Source: UBA3537 sp038106885 (GTDB lineage: Bacteria > Bacteroidota > Bacteroidia > Flavobacteriales > Flavobacteriaceae). Taken from it: a stretch of DNA of 8,605 nt. Below are positions 5,821 to 8,605 of this stretch, piece by piece. Where the stretch lies: contig JAYNFX010000047.1 of assembly GCA_038106885.1 (NCBI GenBank), positions 1 to 8,605 of the forward strand, read 5' to 3'. The notes below the pieces were generated by a model. The model saw only the letters and a list, made by a program, of their open reading frames with translations. It was not told the origin of the DNA and ran no database searches. Made by a program: the position numbers and the translations under genes. The first letter of the stretch is position 1, and the number at the start of each line of letters is the position of its first letter.

Positions 5821-7421
5821 TCTTCTAATATAAATTCTTCAATTGCATCCCATCCTGCTCTAACTTCCAATATTTCTTTTGCATAACTTACTCGTTCTGG
5901 TTGAGTTTTTTTAAGGAAATTGCCAGGGTCGTATTTACCATTTTTATTTGTATCGTAAACAGCTCGAATAAAATATTCTCCAGGATCTAAGTTTATAAAA
6001 TCAATAGGCTTATTATCATTTGAAATCTTTTCTGCTTTAAGTTCTCCACTTTTAGAAACGACTTGGATTATTAATGGATAAGAACCATTACGCACAATTA
6101 ACCTTAAGTTTCCATAACTTGATAATAATTTTGTGTTTACATTATAATTAAGCGTATCATTAATGTTAGAGTAAAAATCTTTTATAGCTCCTGGCAACAT
6201 TGTGATTTTGTATCGATTTCCTTCATTCAAATCAAATTTCAAATTTAACTCTGTATTATTTTCACTATCAATAAACATATTAGTTTTCAAAAATAATGAG
6301 TCCTTATCCATTACAGAGACTTTATCATGATTAAAATCAGTTAAAGGTATTGAAGATTTTAGTTTAAAAAGATCTCCCAATTTAAGAGTATTTGAAATTG
6401 CTTTAAAAGTAAGAGAATCCTTTTCCATATTTTTAATTCTAACACTAACTGTGTCGATTTTACCTGAAAGGGAAACTTGAAATAATAATGAATCTACTTC
6501 AATTTTTCTTGGACTCATCCACAGGTTTAAAGTGTCTTTTTCTGGCTCTTTGGAAGTAATCAAATAAAAAGAATCCAGTTCTTTTGAAAGACTCTTTATA
6601 TTCATGTCGTTTGGACTTCCTTCATACCCAAAACCTATACGTCCTTGGGCCAGTTGTCTTGCTCGTATAAATTTAGAATCAGGAAGTTGTTTAAACAATT
6701 TTAAATAATAAGCAGTATCAGAGGGAACGGTAATAAAATCTCTCCTGAATGCAATTTTATCCTTTTTTGACTGATAAATATAATCTGTATTTTCTTCCTT
6801 TAGTGCTGTCAATAAATACTTACCTTCCTTTAAATTTTCAATATTGAATTGGGATAGACTATCTGTTACACCAATGTATTTAGGTTTTTGTTTAAATATA
6901 ATTGAGTCGTTGTAAGTGGAATCTACATCGTGTAAATGAACTGAAATAAATTCTGGTGTTTCAATTTCAAATGCATCAGAAATTACCCCTGTAACTGACA
7001 AGGAATCAATACTTGACCCTGTTGATAAAACATATTTGTAAAATGGAAAGGCATTTCCTTCATTATTGTCTTCAATACTATATCCAAAATTAAAGGTGTA
7101 TGTCGTATTAGTTTGTAATGTATCCAAAATCTTGATTGTGATGTATTTACTTGCTGATCCCATTGGAATAATTTCAGGTAGAGGATCCATTGGAGGAGAT
7201 ATAATAAGTTGTTTTTGTAAGTTTTTAAGTTTTATATACTCATCAAAGTATATTTTTATCTCGTCACTTTTAAAATTAGTTGAGAAATTTTCAGGAACCT
7301 CTTTAATTATTTTTGGAGGCGTAACATCTTTTTCACCACCACTTGTTGTGCCACGGTTAGCGCATTTATATAAAAGTAGAAAACAACAATAAATGGCTAA
7401 TCTTGAAATTTTAATAGACAT
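5817..7421 (-). CDS. Ig-like domain-containing lipoprotein of unknown function
   Basis: 534 residues, complete. The N-terminus has basic residues, a hydrophobic stretch (about 8-18) and Cys20 in LLLYKCANRG, so a lipoprotein signal is likely; Lys at -1 is unusual for a lipobox. The following GGEKDVTPPKI and VPENFSTNF lead into a bacterial Ig-like (SbsA/Big_5-like) domain at about 34-135, with IYFDEYIKLKN and TYTFNFG strand motifs. Similar starts (CANRG, GG.KD..PP) are familiar from hypothetical lipoproteins of Flavobacteria. The middle (about 140-430) is beta-rich, with many Asp-Ser-Leu turns and no recognised catalytic motif. Near the C-terminus, residues 490-498 read DTNKNGKYD, resembling a calcium-binding DxNxNGxxD loop, followed by KKTQPERV and WDAIEEF. 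It probably sits on the periplasmic or outer-membrane surface. It diverges from glyS over 169 nt; no convincing promoter was found. Function is not known to me. Confidence 0.85.
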   Translation of the reverse strand: MSIKISRLAIYCCFLLLYKCANRGTTSGGEKDVTPPKIIKEVPENFSTNFKSDEIKIYFDEYIKLKNLQKQLIISPPMDPLPEIIPMGSASKYITIKILDTLQTNTTYTFNFGYSIEDNNEGNAFPFYKYVLSTGSSIDSLSVTGVISDAFEIETPEFISVHLHDVDSTYNDSIIFKQKPKYIGVTDSLSQFNIENLKEGKYLLTALKEENTDYIYQSKKDKIAFRRDFITVPSDTAYYLKLFKQLPDSKFIRARQLAQGRIGFGYEGSPNDMNIKSLSKELDSFYLITSKEPEKDTLNLWMSPRKIEVDSLLFQVSLSGKIDTVSVRIKNMEKDSLTFKAISNTLKLGDLFKLKSSIPLTDFNHDKVSVMDKDSLFLKTNMFIDSENNTELNLKFDLNEGNRYKITMLPGAIKDFYSNINDTLNYNVNTKLLSSYGNLRLIVRNGSYPLIIQVVSKSGELKAEKISNDNKPIDFINLDPGEYFIRAVYDTNKNGKYDPGNFLKKTQPERVSYAKEILEVRAGWDAIEEFILED

Positions 7422-7578
7422 ACTAAAATATTATCAATTACAAATAAACAATATATTTTAAACTAATAAAACACTACAAGATCAATATAATTACTAATCT
7501 ATTATTGACATAAAATTGAAAATCACTTAAAAATTGGATATTTATTGACTTCTAGTATATATAATTCGATTGGTTTTT

Positions 7579-7586
7579 TATTTTTG
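7579..7586 (+). promoter_or_regulatory. Putative -7 promoter box abutting the glyS start
   Basis: TATTTTTG matches TAnnTTTG fully and ends only 4 nt before the glyS ATG at 7591. If used, transcription would start at or within a few bases of the A of the start codon, implying a leaderless message. No TTG -33 element sits 19-21 nt upstream, and the tract is T-rich, so a chance match is quite possible. Confidence 0.3.
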
Positions 7587-7590
7587 TCAA

Positions 7591-8605
7591 ATGAATAACC
7601 AACAAGATCTTTTCAAAAGAGTAATATCTCATGCTAAGGAGTATGGTTTTGTGTTTCAAAGTAGTGACATATATGATGGGCTCAGTGCGGTTTACGATTA
7701 TGGCCAAAATGGTGTAGAACTCAAAAAAAATATTCGCGAATATTGGTGGAAGGCTATGGTTCAAATGAATTCAAATATTGTTGGATTGGATTCGGCAATA
7801 TTCATGCACCCAACTACATGGAAAGCTTCAGGTCACGTTGATGCTTTTAATGACCCTCTAATTGATAATAAAGATTCCAAAAAACGATATAGAGCTGATG
7901 TTTTAGTTGAAGACTTTTGTGCCAAAATTGAACAAAAGATCGAAAAAGAAATTAAAAAAGCTAAAAAACGCTTCGGAGAAGCCTTTAATGAATCTGAATT
8001 TTTAAAAACAAATGAACGCGTTTTAGGATACCGCAAAAAAATTAATGCTATTTTAAAACGACTAGGTAAATCACTTGAAAAAGAAGATTTAGCTGATGTT
8101 AAATTATTGATTGAAGAATTAGAAATTGTTGATCCGGTAACTGGAAGCCGTAATTGGACAGATGTAAAACAATTCAATTTAATGTTTGGTACTAAATTGG
8201 GTGCTTCTGCTGAAAATACAATGGATTTGTTCTTAAGGCCAGAAACTGCTCAAGGAATTTTTGTAAATTTTCTAAATGTTCAAAAATCAGGGAGGATGAA
8301 AATTCCTTTTGGTATAGCTCAAACTGGAAAAGCTTTTAGAAATGAAATTGTAGCTAGGCAGTTTATCTTTAGAATGCGAGAGTTTGAACAAATGGAAATG
8401 CAATTTTTCATAAAACCTGGAACACAAAATAAGTGGTATAATTATTGGAAAGAAACCCGACTCAAATGGCACCTGTCTCTGGGAATGGGCGAAGAAAATT
8501 ATCGCTTTCATGATCATGAAAAATTGGCTCATTATGCTGATGCAGCTGCAGATATTGAATTTAAATTCCCATTTGGATTTAAAGAGTTAGAAGGAATTCA
8601 CTCCA
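7591..8605 (+). CDS. glyS: Glycyl-tRNA synthetase (single-chain dimeric class II type), 5' part, truncated by window edge
   Basis: Open from ATG 7591 to the right edge: 338 codons of a protein that is usually a little over 500 residues in this phylum. It charges tRNA-Gly with glycine in the cytoplasm. An in-frame TGA at 7546-7548 with no intervening ATG fixes the start, and the N-terminal HAKEYGFVFQSSDIYDGLSA is family-typical. Class II landmarks present are WKASGH (77-82) near motif 1, RPETAQGIF (216-224), and motif 2, which includes FRNEI (249-253) and REFEQMEMQFF (263-273). Motif 3 and the anticodon-binding domain lie beyond the window. Between KKRYRAD (97-103) and NWT (188-190) is a Lys/Glu-rich, probably helical insertion, roughly 30 residues longer than in Thermus GlyRS as I recall it, and usual in Bacteroidota. 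It belongs to the alpha2 form shared with eukaryotes and archaea, not the alpha2beta2 GlyQ/GlyS of E. coli. Confidence 0.97.
   Translation, partial: MNNQQDLFKRVISHAKEYGFVFQSSDIYDGLSAVYDYGQNGVELKKNIREYWWKAMVQMNSNIVGLDSAIFMHPTTWKASGHVDAFNDPLIDNKDSKKRYRADVLVEDFCAKIEQKIEKEIKKAKKRFGEAFNESEFLKTNERVLGYRKKINAILKRLGKSLEKEDLADVKLLIEELEIVDPVTGSRNWTDVKQFNLMFGTKLGASAENTMDLFLRPETAQGIFVNFLNVQKSGRMKIPFGIAQTGKAFRNEIVARQFIFRMREFEQMEMQFFIKPGTQNKWYNYWKETRLKWHLSLGMGEENYRFHDHEKLAHYADAAADIEFKFPFGFKELEGIHS

Noticed and set aside
5890..5912. ACTC...GAGT hairpin followed by seven T on the plus strand, a candidate sdhB terminator about 70 nt after its stop
   Set aside because: The stem is only 4 bp, and the T run is the antisense of Leu-Lys-Lys codons in the conserved-looking C-terminus of the lipoprotein, so coding constraint explains it.
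7066..7392. 108-codon open frame on the plus strand inside the lipoprotein gene
   Set aside because: Antisense to the signal-peptide and Ig-domain coding region; low-complexity hydrophobic translation with no recognisable domain.
7545..7565. TTGACT and TATAAT resembling an E. coli sigma-70 promoter before glyS
   Set aside because: The spacer is only 9 nt instead of about 17, and Bacteroidota primary sigma factors prefer TTTG/TAnnTTTG elements.
7833..8177. 114-codon open frame on the minus strand opposite glyS
   Set aside because: It lies wholly antisense to a clearly conserved synthetase; the Ser/Lys/Phe-rich translation shows no domain and is a shadow of the real frame.

Overview
The window is AT-rich (roughly 30% GC by eye). 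It reads as a chromosomal housekeeping segment from a member of the Bacteroidota, most likely a flavobacterium. The signs are a type-B sdhCAB operon (one long cytochrome b subunit, then flavoprotein, then iron-sulfur protein), a bacteroidete-style single-chain glycyl-tRNA synthetase with a lysine-rich insertion, an Ig-like lipoprotein of a kind I know from this phylum, starts without Shine-Dalgarno sequences, and upstream boxes matching the TAnnTTTG -7 consensus. The assignment rests on protein and promoter style, not on a marker gene.

Layout, left to right: (1) 1-419, minus: N-terminal half of a DMT/EamA-type membrane transporter, cut by the window edge. (2) 518-889, plus: small predicted lipoprotein with one heavy-metal-associated (HMA) domain, starting at TTG. 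(3) 901-2193, minus: Xaa-Pro aminopeptidase (pepP), complete. (4) 2373-5820, plus: sdhC-sdhA-sdhB, complete, 11-nt and 8-nt gaps. (5) 5817-7421, minus: 534-residue lipoprotein with an N-terminal Ig-like domain, its stop codon overlapping that of sdhB. (6) 7591-8605, plus: first 338 codons of glycyl-tRNA synthetase (glyS), cut by the right edge. No gene-free stretch exceeds 300 bases. The three divergent spacers (98, 179 and 169 nt) carry the likely promoters.

The three sdh products form one complex: SdhA oxidises succinate at a covalently bound FAD, SdhB passes electrons through three iron-sulfur clusters, and SdhC anchors the complex, carries two haems and reduces menaquinone. The other genes are unrelated in function (peptide turnover, translation, envelope, metal handling) and look like ordinary neighbours rather than one pathway. 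Orientation flips at every boundary outside the sdh operon, giving three divergent and two very tight convergent pairs.

I found no mobile element, CRISPR array, RNA gene, toxin-antitoxin or defence locus, and nothing I would call an undescribed system. The points most worth a second look are modest: the HMA lipoprotein with a CxxxC rather than CxxC metal motif, a near-identical 11-bp inverted element at the two facing promoters of the pepP/sdhC spacer, a possibly leaderless glyS, and the uncharacterised Ig-like lipoprotein.
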